From NCBI RefSeq assembly GCF_014397785.1, contig NZ_VZQQ01000007.1, forward strand, positions 186,001 to 250,000: 64,000 nt of DNA. Reading direction: 5' to 3'. Below the pieces are notes generated by a model that was not told where the DNA came from, ran no database searches, and saw only the letters and a list, made by a program, of their open reading frames with translations. Shown here piece by piece: positions 46,974 to 55,988 of this stretch (position 1 is its first letter; every line of letters begins with the position of its first letter). Origin of the DNA: Paraburkholderia podalyriae. Its GTDB lineage: Bacteria; Pseudomonadota; Gammaproteobacteria; Burkholderiales; Burkholderiaceae. The position numbers and the translations under genes were made by a program.

Positions 46974-48017
46974 ATGTTCAACATGCAAGCATTCGCACCG
47001 ACGGTCATCTCCGGTTCGCCGTATGAAATTGGTCTTGCTCTTGGCCAAGCCGCGCGTCCGGTGATCGACGCGTACATGGGACAGAGCTCCGCCTGGCGGG
47101 CGGTCAGACAGTGGCGCGGGCATCAGTTCGTGCAGGACCTGCGCCAGGCCGCCGAAGCCACGCACCCGGATCAGGTCGTCGAAATCGATGGCATGGCGGT
47201 CGGCCTCGGCTGGCCGGCGGAAGACGCATTCATCTGGAACTGCCGCGGGGAGCTGATTCACCATGCGCCAGACGGTTGCACTACGCTAGCGGCAAGCACG
47301 CCAGACGCACGCTTCATTGCGCACAACGAGGACGGCGACCCCTACCTGCGCGACAAGTGTTGCATGGTGGACATCCGGCCAACCGGCAAGCCCGGGTTCG
47401 TCAGCTTTTACTATCCTGGCTCGCTGCCAGGACATACCTTCGCCGTCAATCGTGCCGGTCTTGTTCAGGCGATCAACAATCTCCGCATCAAACAGCCGGC
47501 AGTCGGCGTGCCCCGCATGGTCCTATCGCGCGCCGTGCTCGACGCGGCTTCGCTTGATAACGCGGTGCATGTCCTCAATAACGTACAACGAGCAAGTGGC
47601 TTTCACCATACGCTGGGCTGCGTAGGCGATGAGCGGCTGATGAGCGTCGAGGCGACAGTCAAACGCTGCTCGGTTTCGCAAGTCACCGGTAGGTCGGGTC
47701 ATGCGAACCATCTGATCCATGCAGGGTGCGACGCTGAGGCGCAGATTGTCACGCGCTCGTCAGGCGACCGCCAGGCGCGGGTCGATCTGCTGCTTGCGGC
47801 CGGTGGCGACATGAGTGGCGCGAGCCTGCTGCAGGTGCTGTCGGACAGGGCTCCCACGGGCCTGCCGATATATCGCGACGACCCGGCCGACCCTGACGAA
47901 GAAAACACCCTCGCGACGGCGCTTTTCATCCTTACGGACGCCGGTGTGAACTTCGAGGTACGCCAGCAGGGCGAACTACGGTTCAGCCAATTCCTTACCC
48001 CTCAGACGCACCCCTGA
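46974..48017 (+). CDS. C45-family N-terminal-nucleophile amidohydrolase/acyltransferase
   Basis: This 347-residue protein resembles the acyl-CoA:6-aminopenicillanate acyltransferase (peptidase C45) family. DGCTTLAAS (100-108) marks the expected self-cleavage site Gly101/Cys102, which would free Cys102 as the nucleophile. FIAHNEDGDP follows, with the asparagine/aspartate pair of the active site. Members hydrolyse or exchange amide bonds of N-acyl amino acids, peptides or beta-lactams. No signal peptide is seen, so it acts in the cytoplasm after import. It is the last gene before the right copy of the 36-bp repeat. Confidence 0.83.
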   Translation: MFNMQAFAPTVISGSPYEIGLALGQAARPVIDAYMGQSSAWRAVRQWRGHQFVQDLRQAAEATHPDQVVEIDGMAVGLGWPAEDAFIWNCRGELIHHAPDGCTTLAASTPDARFIAHNEDGDPYLRDKCCMVDIRPTGKPGFVSFYYPGSLPGHTFAVNRAGLVQAINNLRIKQPAVGVPRMVLSRAVLDAASLDNAVHVLNNVQRASGFHHTLGCVGDERLMSVEATVKRCSVSQVTGRSGHANHLIHAGCDAEAQIVTRSSGDRQARVDLLLAAGGDMSGASLLQVLSDRAPTGLPIYRDDPADPDEENTLATALFILTDAGVNFEVRQQGELRFSQFLTPQTHP

Positions 48018-48064
48018 GTCGCGTCCTGAACACACCGAGGCAAGGCAGTACGGCGAACCCGATC

Positions 48065-48100
48065 CGTGCGGGCCGGATTGCGGTCCTTCAGTCACGCTCG
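48065..48100 (+). repeat. 36-bp direct repeat, right copy
   Basis: Identical to 40567-40602 over all 36 bases and in the same orientation; the bases flanking the repeat differ on both sides. It lies in the short gap after the C45-type gene and 25 bases before the end of the MocR gene. Confidence 0.95.
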
Positions 48101-48124
48101 CGGGAACTGCACACTTGCTGCGCC

Positions 48125-49654
48125 TCAGCCGTCCAGACACGCGCGCAGCGTTCGCGCGAGACGGCCTGCTTCACCCGCATCGGCGATGTTCGCGAAGCCG
48201 ATTACGAGGCCGCGCGGCGTGCGCGGCGCGCGGCCGTTCGCGTACCAGATCGAAAGGGGCAGCACCGCGAGTCCGAGCTCCCGGGCGCGCGCGGCGACGG
48301 CGACATCGTCGGCCGGGCCATCGGGACCTTCTGGTAATTGCACCGCGAACTGAATTCCACCGGGCGGCAAATCGACAATCAGCCGCTCCCCGAACGCCTG
48401 CTCCAGCGCATGGACGATCAGCATGCGCCGCTCTGCGTACAACGCGCGCATCCGCTTCAGATGCCGGGCAAAATGTCCGTGCCGGATGAAATCGGCCGCG
48501 GCCGCCTGCAGTAGCGTCGGCGAGCCGGCGTTCATGCTGTGTGCCACCCGCGCCACACGCTCGACAGCTCGCTCCGGGACCACCGCATACGCGAGCCGCA
48601 AACCGGGAAACATCACCTTGCTGAACGTGCCGCAATAGATCACGCGATCGCGCCGGTCAAGGCTTTTCAAAGCGGGCAATGGCCGGCCCGCATAACGGAA
48701 CTCGCTGTCGTAGTCATCCTCGATGATCCAGGCAGACGCCTTTTCTGCCCAGTCCAGCAGCGCGATGCGTCTTGCCAGCGACAGCGTGTGTCCGAGCGGG
48801 CTCTGATGCGACGGCGTGACCAGTGCGAAGCGCGCCTCCGGGTCCAGTCGAGTGCCGCGCTCGATGTCGATCCCTTCGCCATCCACTGGCACCGGCACGA
48901 GCTGCACGCCGGTTTCGACCAGAAAACCACGCGCGAGCAGATAGCCCGGATCCTCGAACCACATGCGATCGTTCGGGCGCGCGAGACTGCGCAACACGAG
49001 CTCGAGCGTCGCACGGTAGCCGCCGGTAATGAACACCTGTTCCGGCACGCAGGTCACGCCGCGCGACAGCCCGAGATAGGTGGCGATATGTTCGCGCAGC
49101 GGCCGGTAGCCGGCCGGGTCCGGGTACGCGAGCATCGCGCGTCCGCCGCTGCGCGCGCGCTGCGCAACGAGCCGGTCCCATACCTTGCTCGGGAACGCGT
49201 CGAGCGCGGGCAGCCCGGGTTGCAGCGGTCGCGGCTCGCCGCTCATGGCGACGGCGATGGCCAACTGGCGCGGCGCAGGTTGACCACCGCGCGATGCGTC
49301 TGGCGAATTCAGCGGGCCCGTGCCTTCATCGCCCGGTTGAGCTTGCCGGTCCTGAGGACCTTGCCCACGCGGCGAGCGCATTACCGATGCCGGCAGCGTC
49401 GGCGAGACGAACGTCCCCGCCGCGCCGCGCATCTGCAGGTAGCCTTCGTCGACGAGGATCGAGTAGGCCAGTTCGACCGTGCCGCGCGCCGTGCTCAACT
49501 GCATCGCGAGGCCGCGCAGCGCCGGCACGCGATCGCCGGGACGCAGATGCCCCGAGGCGATCGCGGTCCTGAAACGCTCGCAGATCTGCAGATAGATCGG
49601 CAACGGCTGCTGCCGATCGATTTCGATGATCAAAGTGGGAGTCGGCAAGGTCAT
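48125..49654 (-). CDS. MocR-type transcription regulator (GntR winged helix plus aminotransferase domain)
   Basis: This 509-residue protein has an N-terminal GntR helix-turn-helix (about 12-82, PLPIYLQICERFRTAIASG and LSTARGTVELAYSIL), a proline/glutamine-rich linker (about 90-130), and a fold-type I aminotransferase-like domain. TFSKVMFPGLRLAY carries the PLP lysine (Lys346), and DPAGYRPLREHI is also typical. MocR regulators sense PLP or amino compounds and usually control a divergent gene, here the NmrA-like reductase at 49859. It could also act on the adjacent catabolic block, although it lies outside the repeat. The start at 49654 lacks a good ribosome binding site. Confidence 0.9.
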   Translation of the reverse strand: MTLPTPTLIIEIDRQQPLPIYLQICERFRTAIASGHLRPGDRVPALRGLAMQLSTARGTVELAYSILVDEGYLQMRGAAGTFVSPTLPASVMRSPRGQGPQDRQAQPGDEGTGPLNSPDASRGGQPAPRQLAIAVAMSGEPRPLQPGLPALDAFPSKVWDRLVAQRARSGGRAMLAYPDPAGYRPLREHIATYLGLSRGVTCVPEQVFITGGYRATLELVLRSLARPNDRMWFEDPGYLLARGFLVETGVQLVPVPVDGEGIDIERGTRLDPEARFALVTPSHQSPLGHTLSLARRIALLDWAEKASAWIIEDDYDSEFRYAGRPLPALKSLDRRDRVIYCGTFSKVMFPGLRLAYAVVPERAVERVARVAHSMNAGSPTLLQAAAADFIRHGHFARHLKRMRALYAERRMLIVHALEQAFGERLIVDLPPGGIQFAVQLPEGPDGPADDVAVAARARELGLAVLPLSIWYANGRAPRTPRGLVIGFANIADAGEAGRLARTLRACLDG

Positions 49655-49815
49655 GACGGTCTCGCGGCCAACGGAAGCGGAAACGACATGGACTAGTCGG
49701 ATCGGCAATTCTTGGCACTTATCGGTAGGGCATGAGTCTCCCACAATAGCCTCACGCGATGGGACGGCCGCGAACACTTTCACGCAATACGACTCCCGCC
49801 AGGCGTACCCGCGCA

Positions 49816-49836
49816 TTCATTGTTCATTGTTCATTG
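49816..49836 (+). repeat. 7-bp tandem repeat, three copies, in the MocR/NmrA intergenic region
   Basis: The unit ttcattg is present three times head to tail, ending 22 bases before the ATG of the NmrA-like gene. It lies between the divergent regulator and its likely target and could be part of the regulator's recognition site, since MocR proteins often bind direct repeats. Confidence 0.75.
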
Positions 49837-49858
49837 TTGTTGCTCTGGAGAATCTGCC

Positions 49859-50611
49859 ATGAAGATCGTCGTAATGGGTGGTTCCGGCCTGATCGGGTCG
49901 CGTGTCGTCGCGCTGCTCAACGAGGCGGGTCACGAGGCGCTAGCCGCGTCGCCGCGTACCGGCGTGAACGCCGTGACGGGCGATGGACTGAGCGACGCGC
50001 TCGCGGGAGCGGACGTCGTAGTGGATGTGACGAATGCGCCGTCATGGGAGCCGCAGGCGGTGCTCGATTTTTTCCGCGCCTCGGCGCGCAACCTCGGCAA
50101 GGCTGAAGTGGCCGCAGGGGTACCCCATCACGTCGCGCTATCCATCGTCGGATGCGACCGCACGCCGGAGAACGCCTATTTCGTTGCCAAGGTCGCGCAG
50201 GAACAGGTGATCGAGGCGGCGGGCGTGCCGTACACGATCGTGCGCGCGACCCAGTTCATGGAGTTCATCGGCGCGATTGCTGATTCCAGCACGGACGGCG
50301 GCACGGTGCGCGTCGGCGACGGGCTGTTTCAGCCGATCGCCGCGGACGACGTCGCGGCGAACCTCGCGCAGATCGCGCCTGGCGCGGCGCTGAACGGCAC
50401 AGTCGAGATCGCCGGCCCAGACCGTGCGCCCTTCGCGGAGATCGTCGCGCGTTATCTGAAGTCGGCAGGCGACGCACGCCCGGTGGTGACAGATCGCGAC
50501 GCGCGGTACTACGGTGGCCGCGTAGAGGAACAGTCGCTCGTGCCGCTCGGCGACGCGCGCATTGGTCGCGTCAGTCTCGACCAATGGCTGGCACAGGCTA
50601 AAAAGGGTTGA
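49859..50611 (+). CDS. NAD(P)-binding atypical SDR (NmrA-like)
   Basis: This 250-residue protein has a Rossmann fold with MKIVVMGGSGLIGSRV at the N-terminus (GGSGLIG nucleotide loop) and VGCDRTPENAYFVAKV in the active-site region, where the Y-x-x-K pattern is replaced by a YFVAK form. These proteins act as NAD(P)H-dependent reductases or redox sensors. GGAG lies upstream of the ATG. It is divergent from the MocR gene and followed by an SDR remnant. Confidence 0.88.
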   Translation: MKIVVMGGSGLIGSRVVALLNEAGHEALAASPRTGVNAVTGDGLSDALAGADVVVDVTNAPSWEPQAVLDFFRASARNLGKAEVAAGVPHHVALSIVGCDRTPENAYFVAKVAQEQVIEAAGVPYTIVRATQFMEFIGAIADSSTDGGTVRVGDGLFQPIAADDVAANLAQIAPGAALNGTVEIAGPDRAPFAEIVARYLKSAGDARPVVTDRDARYYGGRVEEQSLVPLGDARIGRVSLDQWLAQAKKG

Positions 50612-51015
50612 TTGAAGGGCGTCGTTTCGCAAGCTCGATTGCAACTCGCCATCACCGAAATGGAAAAGCATTCGCGCGGCCACGTGGTGAGCGTCACCTC
50701 CAGCACCGCCGACGCCGCGATCAGTGGCGTGTATTCAGTACTGGCCGCCTGACGAAGGGTGGTCTGAACGCCGCCACGAAGTCGCTGGCGATCGAGTATG
50801 CCGGGAAAGGAATCCGCGTGAATGCGGTCGCGCCAGGGATCATCAGGTCGCCGATGCACGCGCCGCAAACCCACGAAGCGCTGGGCGCCTTCCATCCGCT
50901 CGGGCGCATGGGCGAGATGAGCGATATCGCCGACGCGATTCTATTCCTCGACTCCGCACCGTTCATCACGGGGGAAATTCTGCATGTCGATGGCGGGCAG
51001 AGCGCCGGTCGCTAA
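50612..51015 (+). pseudogene. Frameshifted C-terminal remnant of a classical SDR gene
   Basis: One frame reads GHVVSVTSSTADAAISGVYSV and then stops near 50750. The next frame takes over with LTKGGLNAATKSLAIEYAGK, then RVNAVAPGI and ends with GEILHVDGGQSAG at 51015. These are consecutive parts of the same short-chain dehydrogenase, including the active-site lysine helix. An indel around 50740-50760 breaks the frame, and the Rossmann half with the cofactor loop is missing upstream. It directly follows the NmrA-like gene. Confidence 0.8.
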
Positions 51016-51161
51016 CAGTCGTCGGGCACCGTAAGCCGGTGCCCTTTCGTGTATCCGTACAGTCGTCGTTCGTCGGCCAGGAGCGCCGCGTCCGGGGGAT
51101 TAACACATGCCCCTATCCACAACGAGACAGAGGTGGGTCCGTTCACTGAATGAATCGCAAT

Positions 51162-52547
51162 TCAATGAACAGGAATTGCCACGTTGAAAATCAGCACCAT
51201 GATCAAGCCCACCACGGCCACGATGGATTGAACCACCGAGATCGTTTTGGTGGCTTCGCCCATGGTCATGCCAAAGGATTCCTTGACCATCCAGAAGCCG
51301 GCATGGTTGGCATAGTTGAAAAACAGCGAGCCGCAGCCAATGGACAAGGCCAGCAAAGGCAAGCTCAGGCTGGGATCGGCGCCGGCCAGCGGCGCGAGCA
51401 AGCCGGCTGCGCCCACGATACCTACGGTGGCCGAGCCGGTAGAGACGGAGAGCAGCATGGCGATCAGCCAGCCAAGAATCAGCGGGGGAAAGGCGAACTG
51501 CTGCGTCAGATGCACGATGGCATCGCCGACCTTGGCACTGGTCAGCATTTGCTGGAAGGCGCCGCCTCCGGCAATGATCATGATGATGGAGGCAATCGGC
51601 TTGAGACTCTTGCCTAGTGCGTCGCGAAGCTTTTCGGCATCGCCTCCGCGCGCGAGGACCAAGGCCACGGCGGCGAACAGCACACCCAGCAGCATGGCGA
51701 TCAAGGGATCGCCCAGAAAGCTGGCCACATGCAGGGCCGGCGTGCCCTTCGGCAGCGCCATTTCGGAGACGGCATGAACCAGCATCAAGATCGCGGGCAG
51801 CAAGGCTGCCAGCACCCCGAGCCCGACGCCGGGCCGCTGGCCACCGCCAGTCTTCTCGGTGAGGGTGAATTGGTCCAGCAAGGCCTGGTCGGGCTTGGTC
51901 CTCATGCGCGGCGAGATGAATGCGCCATAGAGCGGGCCGCCCAGAATCATGGCCGGAATGGCCGCCAGAAAACCGTACAGCATGGTGGGGCCCACCGAGG
52001 TTTTAAGGGTCGCGATGGCTGTCAAAGGGCCAGGGTGAGGCGGCACCATGCCATGCATCGCGGCGAGAGCCGAGATCACGGGGACGCCGACGTACACATA
52101 AGCCGAGCCTTTGAAGCGAGCGTGGCTTTCCAGCTTGCGCGCCACGCTGAATATCAAGGGCAACATGACCACCAGACCCACTTCGAAAAACATGGGAATA
52201 CCCACCACGAAGGCCACCAGCGTCATGGCCCAGGGAATCAGCCGATCCGAGGCGCGACTCAGAATGGCTTCGGCGATTTGCTCGGTGATGCCAGCATCGG
52301 CAAGAATCTTGCCCAGCATGGCGCCCAGGGCGATCACGATCCCCACCGCGCCCAATGTTTTGCCCGCGCCGTTGATCAGGTGCTTGACGATGCTTTGCGG
52401 CTCCATGCCGGCTGCAAAGCCCACGCCGATGGAAACGACGAGCAGGGCTAGAAGCGGGTGCATCTTGATGCGCGACACGATGAGTGCGACCAGCACCAGC
52501 ACGCTGACCAGCGCTGTCAGCAACAGTTGTATATCTAGATGGGTCAT
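51162..52547 (-). CDS. Gluconate permease family transporter (GntP)
   Basis: This 461-residue protein has about twelve hydrophobic segments and GntP family features such as GIPMFFEVGLVVMLPLIF and MHGMVPPHPGPLTAIATL. It should import gluconate or a similar sugar acid with protons. Codon use is visibly less GC-biased than in its neighbours, with more A and T in third positions, which suggests a different origin. It lies 185 bases downstream of the amidohydrolase gene on the same strand and may share a role with the GntR-controlled operon. Confidence 0.92.
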   Translation of the reverse strand: MTHLDIQLLLTALVSVLVLVALIVSRIKMHPLLALLVVSIGVGFAAGMEPQSIVKHLINGAGKTLGAVGIVIALGAMLGKILADAGITEQIAEAILSRASDRLIPWAMTLVAFVVGIPMFFEVGLVVMLPLIFSVARKLESHARFKGSAYVYVGVPVISALAAMHGMVPPHPGPLTAIATLKTSVGPTMLYGFLAAIPAMILGGPLYGAFISPRMRTKPDQALLDQFTLTEKTGGGQRPGVGLGVLAALLPAILMLVHAVSEMALPKGTPALHVASFLGDPLIAMLLGVLFAAVALVLARGGDAEKLRDALGKSLKPIASIIMIIAGGGAFQQMLTSAKVGDAIVHLTQQFAFPPLILGWLIAMLLSVSTGSATVGIVGAAGLLAPLAGADPSLSLPLLALSIGCGSLFFNYANHAGFWMVKESFGMTMGEATKTISVVQSIVAVVGLIMVLIFNVAIPVH

Positions 52548-52732
52548 GAATGAATTTATGGTTTTGACCGAGTTCTACCGACGCGCATTTTGCATCCGAT
52601 CACGTCTGCCAAATAAAAAGGACATGCACGTTCCAGCTGTAGGCTGTTGCGTCGGCGCGCGGCAAGATTGATGAGGAAAGGGCTGTTTGCGACAGCTGCA
52701 GTTATGTTGTTACCTGATCGTTGAATCGTCAC

Positions 52733-53608
52733 CTAAATATCGTCGAACATGTAGATGCTGGCTGGTGTGCCCGCCAGAACCACGCTGCGCTCTTCCTCAT
52801 CCGGAATCAGTGCGCACAACAGTTGTAGCGCACGGGAAAAATGCTCGCGTGCCTCGAACTGCGTATGTGGCCAGTCGCTGCCCCACATCATGCGATGCAC
52901 GCCAAAGGCCGCTTTCAGGAGACGGAACGCCTCGTGCATCTCCTTGCCACCCCCGTTATCGTCCGGCCAAATCCGGTATGCGCCCGATACCTTGACCCAC
53001 ACGCGCTGTGTGTGAGCCAACTCGAGAAGACGGCGAAACCCGGGGTCGCCTGCACCTAGGCCAGAATCGGGCCTGCCGAAATGGTCCACGACCACGTTCA
53101 TTTCGGCCTCCAGAAGCGGCTCGACGATACTTTGCAGCCTCGCAGCTTCCGCGTGCACTTCGACGTGCCATCCCAGTTTTTTAACATGCGCTAGCGTGCG
53201 CGCGCTAACCCAGCTGTCGAGCGGCTGATCGGCACGTCCGATAAGGTTTAGCCGGATTCCCGCGATGCCTGCTCGAGCCATTTCAGTCAGGGTATCGGTT
53301 CCGCAATCGCGCTCGATCACCGCGACGCCGCGTAGCCTGTCAGAGGCGCGACGCAGCGCACCGAGCAAATAGTCGCAATCGGTGCCAAGAAAGCTGGGCT
53401 GCACGAGCACGCCGCGCGATACCTGGTTCGCGTCGAGTTGTGCGAAGTAGGTGTCCAGTGGCGCATCGTAGTCGGGCGCATAGCGGTGCTGCTGGGCGAG
53501 CGGCAGCCCGCGCTCGAATACATGGGCATGCGTATCGATCGATGCGATGCGGGCCGGACGATGCGCGCCCTGCTGGCGACTCGCGGCGGTCCACGACTTA
53601 TCCGTCAT
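52733..53608 (-). CDS. Amidohydrolase family protein (2-pyrone-4,6-dicarboxylate lactonase/LigI-like)
   Basis: This 291-residue TIM-barrel hydrolase has DTHAHVF (25-31) with the HxH pair, HFGRPD at the end of a central strand, and WGSDWPHT (242-249) with the catalytic Asp245. This is the pattern of the amidohydrolase-2 family, many of which open sugar-acid or aromatic lactones. It follows an MFS transporter gene by 43 bases in a leftward operon under a GntR regulator, so it probably hydrolyses a lactone that the transporter brings in. Confidence 0.87.
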   Translation of the reverse strand: MTDKSWTAASRQQGAHRPARIASIDTHAHVFERGLPLAQQHRYAPDYDAPLDTYFAQLDANQVSRGVLVQPSFLGTDCDYLLGALRRASDRLRGVAVIERDCGTDTLTEMARAGIAGIRLNLIGRADQPLDSWVSARTLAHVKKLGWHVEVHAEAARLQSIVEPLLEAEMNVVVDHFGRPDSGLGAGDPGFRRLLELAHTQRVWVKVSGAYRIWPDDNGGGKEMHEAFRLLKAAFGVHRMMWGSDWPHTQFEAREHFSRALQLLCALIPDEEERSVVLAGTPASIYMFDDI

Positions 53609-53651
53609 TCATATTCCTTCATCAACAGTGTTGCGCGGCTCGCCCAGCGCG

Positions 53652-54935
53652 TTAACGCGTTTGAGCGTGAGAGAGTGGACCGCGGATGTCCATATCGAGA
53701 GCCGCTTCGCCTAGCACGCGGCCTCGTGTCTCCGGCAGCATCAGCACGGACAGCACGACAATGGCGTAGGCCAGTGCTGCATCAATGCCGATCGCCGTTC
53801 CGAGCGACATACTCGCGGACATATGCCCGACCAGCACAGGGAATCCCGCGGATACGACGCGGCCGAAGTTGTAGCAAAACCCGACACCCGTGCCGCGCAT
53901 CCCGCTTGGATACAGTTCGTTAAACAGCGCGCCCATGCTCGCCGGAATGCCTGCTGCAAAAAATCCTAGCGGAAAGCCGAAGAACAGCATCGCGGTATTG
54001 CCGAGCGGAAGAAACAGATAGGCGATCACCGTTATTACGCAGCAGATCGCAAATGTGAGAATGGTTTTGCGGCGTCCGATGCGATCCAACAGTTGCGCAC
54101 TCACGAGGCAGCCGCAGAAAAAGGCGATGATCACCACAGCAAGGTAGCCGCCGGTACTTAGAACGGACAGATGGCGCTCGCTCTTCAGGAACGTCGGCAG
54201 CCAGGTCATCAGCGCGTAATAACCGCCATGGGCGCCGACGCCGAGCAGCGCACCGATCAACGTTATGCGCAGCATCTTCGGCGAGAAGATGCCGACGATC
54301 ACGCCAGATGCCGGCTCGTCGTGACGCGCGCGCGTGTCACGCGCCGGGGTCGGCTCCTGCACGCCACGTCGAACGTACAGGATCAGCAGCGCGGGAACGA
54401 GGCCAATCCCGAACATCACGCGCCATGCCGTTTCTACGGGCAGCAGCGAGAACATCAGCGCGTAGAGCATCACCGCCGCGCCCCAGCCGACCGCCCATGC
54501 GCTCTGCACGCTGCCCATCGCCTTGCCGCGATGCTCGTTGCGGATAGTCTCGGCCATTAGCACGGCGCCTGCCGCCCATTCTCCGCCGAAGCCGAACCCC
54601 TGCAGCGTCTTCAGCACGAGAAACTGCGGATAGTTCTGCGCGAACGCGCACAGGAACGTAAACACGGCGAAGAACGCGACCGTCCACTGCAGCGTCTTAA
54701 CCCGTCCGAGCCGGTCCGACAGCATACCGGCGATCCAACCGCCAAGCGCCGACGCAACCAGCGTGACGCCGCTGACCAGGCCCGCCTGGGTGCGGTTGAT
54801 CGACCATTCGGCGATGATCGCCGGAATCACGAGGCTGAACATCTGCACGTCGAGCGAATCGAGCGCCCAACCGCCGAAGCACGCCCAGAATGTCCGACGT
54901 TCATTGCCCGAAATCTCGCTGAACCACTTAAACAT
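53652..54935 (-). CDS. MFS transporter (aromatic acid or sugar acid/H+ symporter type)
   Basis: This 427-residue protein has twelve hydrophobic segments. The loop motifs are SDRLGRVKTLQW and DRIGRRKTILTF, and GGWALDSLDVQMFSLVIPAI in helix 1 fits the NanT/PcaK-like subgroup. It should import an organic anion with protons. GAGGAGGAG lies just upstream of the ATG chosen; a TTG 36 bases earlier is also in frame. The gene is between the GntR regulator and the amidohydrolase. Confidence 0.92.
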   Translation of the reverse strand: MFKWFSEISGNERRTFWACFGGWALDSLDVQMFSLVIPAIIAEWSINRTQAGLVSGVTLVASALGGWIAGMLSDRLGRVKTLQWTVAFFAVFTFLCAFAQNYPQFLVLKTLQGFGFGGEWAAGAVLMAETIRNEHRGKAMGSVQSAWAVGWGAAVMLYALMFSLLPVETAWRVMFGIGLVPALLILYVRRGVQEPTPARDTRARHDEPASGVIVGIFSPKMLRITLIGALLGVGAHGGYYALMTWLPTFLKSERHLSVLSTGGYLAVVIIAFFCGCLVSAQLLDRIGRRKTILTFAICCVITVIAYLFLPLGNTAMLFFGFPLGFFAAGIPASMGALFNELYPSGMRGTGVGFCYNFGRVVSAGFPVLVGHMSASMSLGTAIGIDAALAYAIVVLSVLMLPETRGRVLGEAALDMDIRGPLSHAQTR

Positions 54936-54995
54936 TGCTGTCTCCTCCTCGTCGTCCCATGCTGAGAACAACGCATTTTTGATGGCGCCAGATCG

Positions 54996-55718
54996 CTAGC
55001 GGATCTCCGCCTGGTAGATGAATTCGCTGGCGGGTCCGCGCGAGCGGCGCCATTCGAGCGGCTGTCGGTCGTAGCCGTACGCAAGACGCTCGATTACGAC
55101 AGCCGGCGTGCCCGGTGCAATGTGTAAGAGCCTTGCGTGCAGCGGGCCAACGGCCTCGACGGTCAGGGTTTCCGTGGCGGACGCCACAATCTGGTTGCAT
55201 TGCGCCTCATACACCGGGTACAAGAGGTCACCGACTTCGTTCAGGTCCATCTGCGCAAACGCCGCGAAACGTACGTAGGGCAACCAGATTTCTTCAACGA
55301 GCATCGGCACGCCGTCGATGAGTCGCACGCGCGACATCTGAATCACGCGCGCGCTACTCGAAATCTGCAAGGTCGCGGCGACAGCCGACGGTGCGTCGAC
55401 CACCTCGCGGCGCAAGATGCGGCTCTCTGGAATGCGGCGTTCGCCTTGCCGCGTCTGGAACCGGAAGAAGCGAAACAGGGAACCGTCGAAGTTCGCGCGG
55501 CGCACGAACGTCCCTCTACCCTGAAAGCGCTCAAGCAGACCTTCCGCAACGAGCAGATCGACGGCCTTGCGAACTGTCCCGATGGCCAGGCCGTAGCTAT
55601 TGGCGAGCGCCTGTTCCGTCGGAATCGCCTCACCGGGGCGCCAATGGCGAGCCGCGATAAGAGCGACAATTTCGTCCCGCAGGCGCTGGTAGCGGGGCAA
55701 TCGGGCATTGACGTCCAT
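54996..55718 (-). CDS. GntR-family transcription regulator with UTRA domain (HutC subfamily)
   Basis: This 240-residue protein has an N-terminal winged helix (LPRYQRLRDEIVALIAARHW, then LAIGTVRKAVDLLVAEGLL) and a UTRA ligand-binding domain (from about 85, ending in RLAYGYDRQPLEWRRS). It should repress the downstream transporter and hydrolase genes until a sugar-acid-like ligand binds. The ATG at 55718 has AAGGAG seven bases upstream. It is the first gene of the operon, so it also controls itself. Confidence 0.92.
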   Translation of the reverse strand: MDVNARLPRYQRLRDEIVALIAARHWRPGEAIPTEQALANSYGLAIGTVRKAVDLLVAEGLLERFQGRGTFVRRANFDGSLFRFFRFQTRQGERRIPESRILRREVVDAPSAVAATLQISSSARVIQMSRVRLIDGVPMLVEEIWLPYVRFAAFAQMDLNEVGDLLYPVYEAQCNQIVASATETLTVEAVGPLHARLLHIAPGTPAVVIERLAYGYDRQPLEWRRSRGPASEFIYQAEIR

Positions 55719-55735
55719 CGTCGTCTCCTTCAATT

Positions 55736-55854
55736 CATCTATATGATTGCATGTTTACGCCGCCGGCGGAACGGGGATAACCCGTGGTATCCATTGATCT
55801 GCCGAGGTCGTTAGCGTCCGTTGCGGACAGAGCGTCCGATCGTACATATATATG
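55736..55854 (-). promoter_or_regulatory. Two candidate GntR operators upstream of the regulator gene
   Basis: catctatatg (55736-55745) and the perfect palindrome catatatatg (55845-55854) share a core and the same flanking direction, and lie 109 bases apart. The nearer one begins 18 bases before the GntR start codon. HutC-type regulators bind short AT-rich palindromes of this kind. A small perfect hairpin gtccg-ttg-cggac lies between them (55816-55828). Confidence 0.45.
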
Positions 55855-55988
55855 AATCTGTTCGAGACGGGATTGGGGCCGACCCATGCCTGCCGAGCAG
55901 GGTGCCGTGAAGAGCTTCACCTGGCCGGTGCCGCTAGTGATCTCTTTCGAATGACGACCGATCGAGCGCCGGGCCTTTTATTCACCTC

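Noticed and set aside
48065..48100. The 36-bp repeat as an attachment site for an integrative element
   Set aside because: No integrase, excisionase or tRNA gene is visible near either copy; kept only as a direct repeat with unknown origin.
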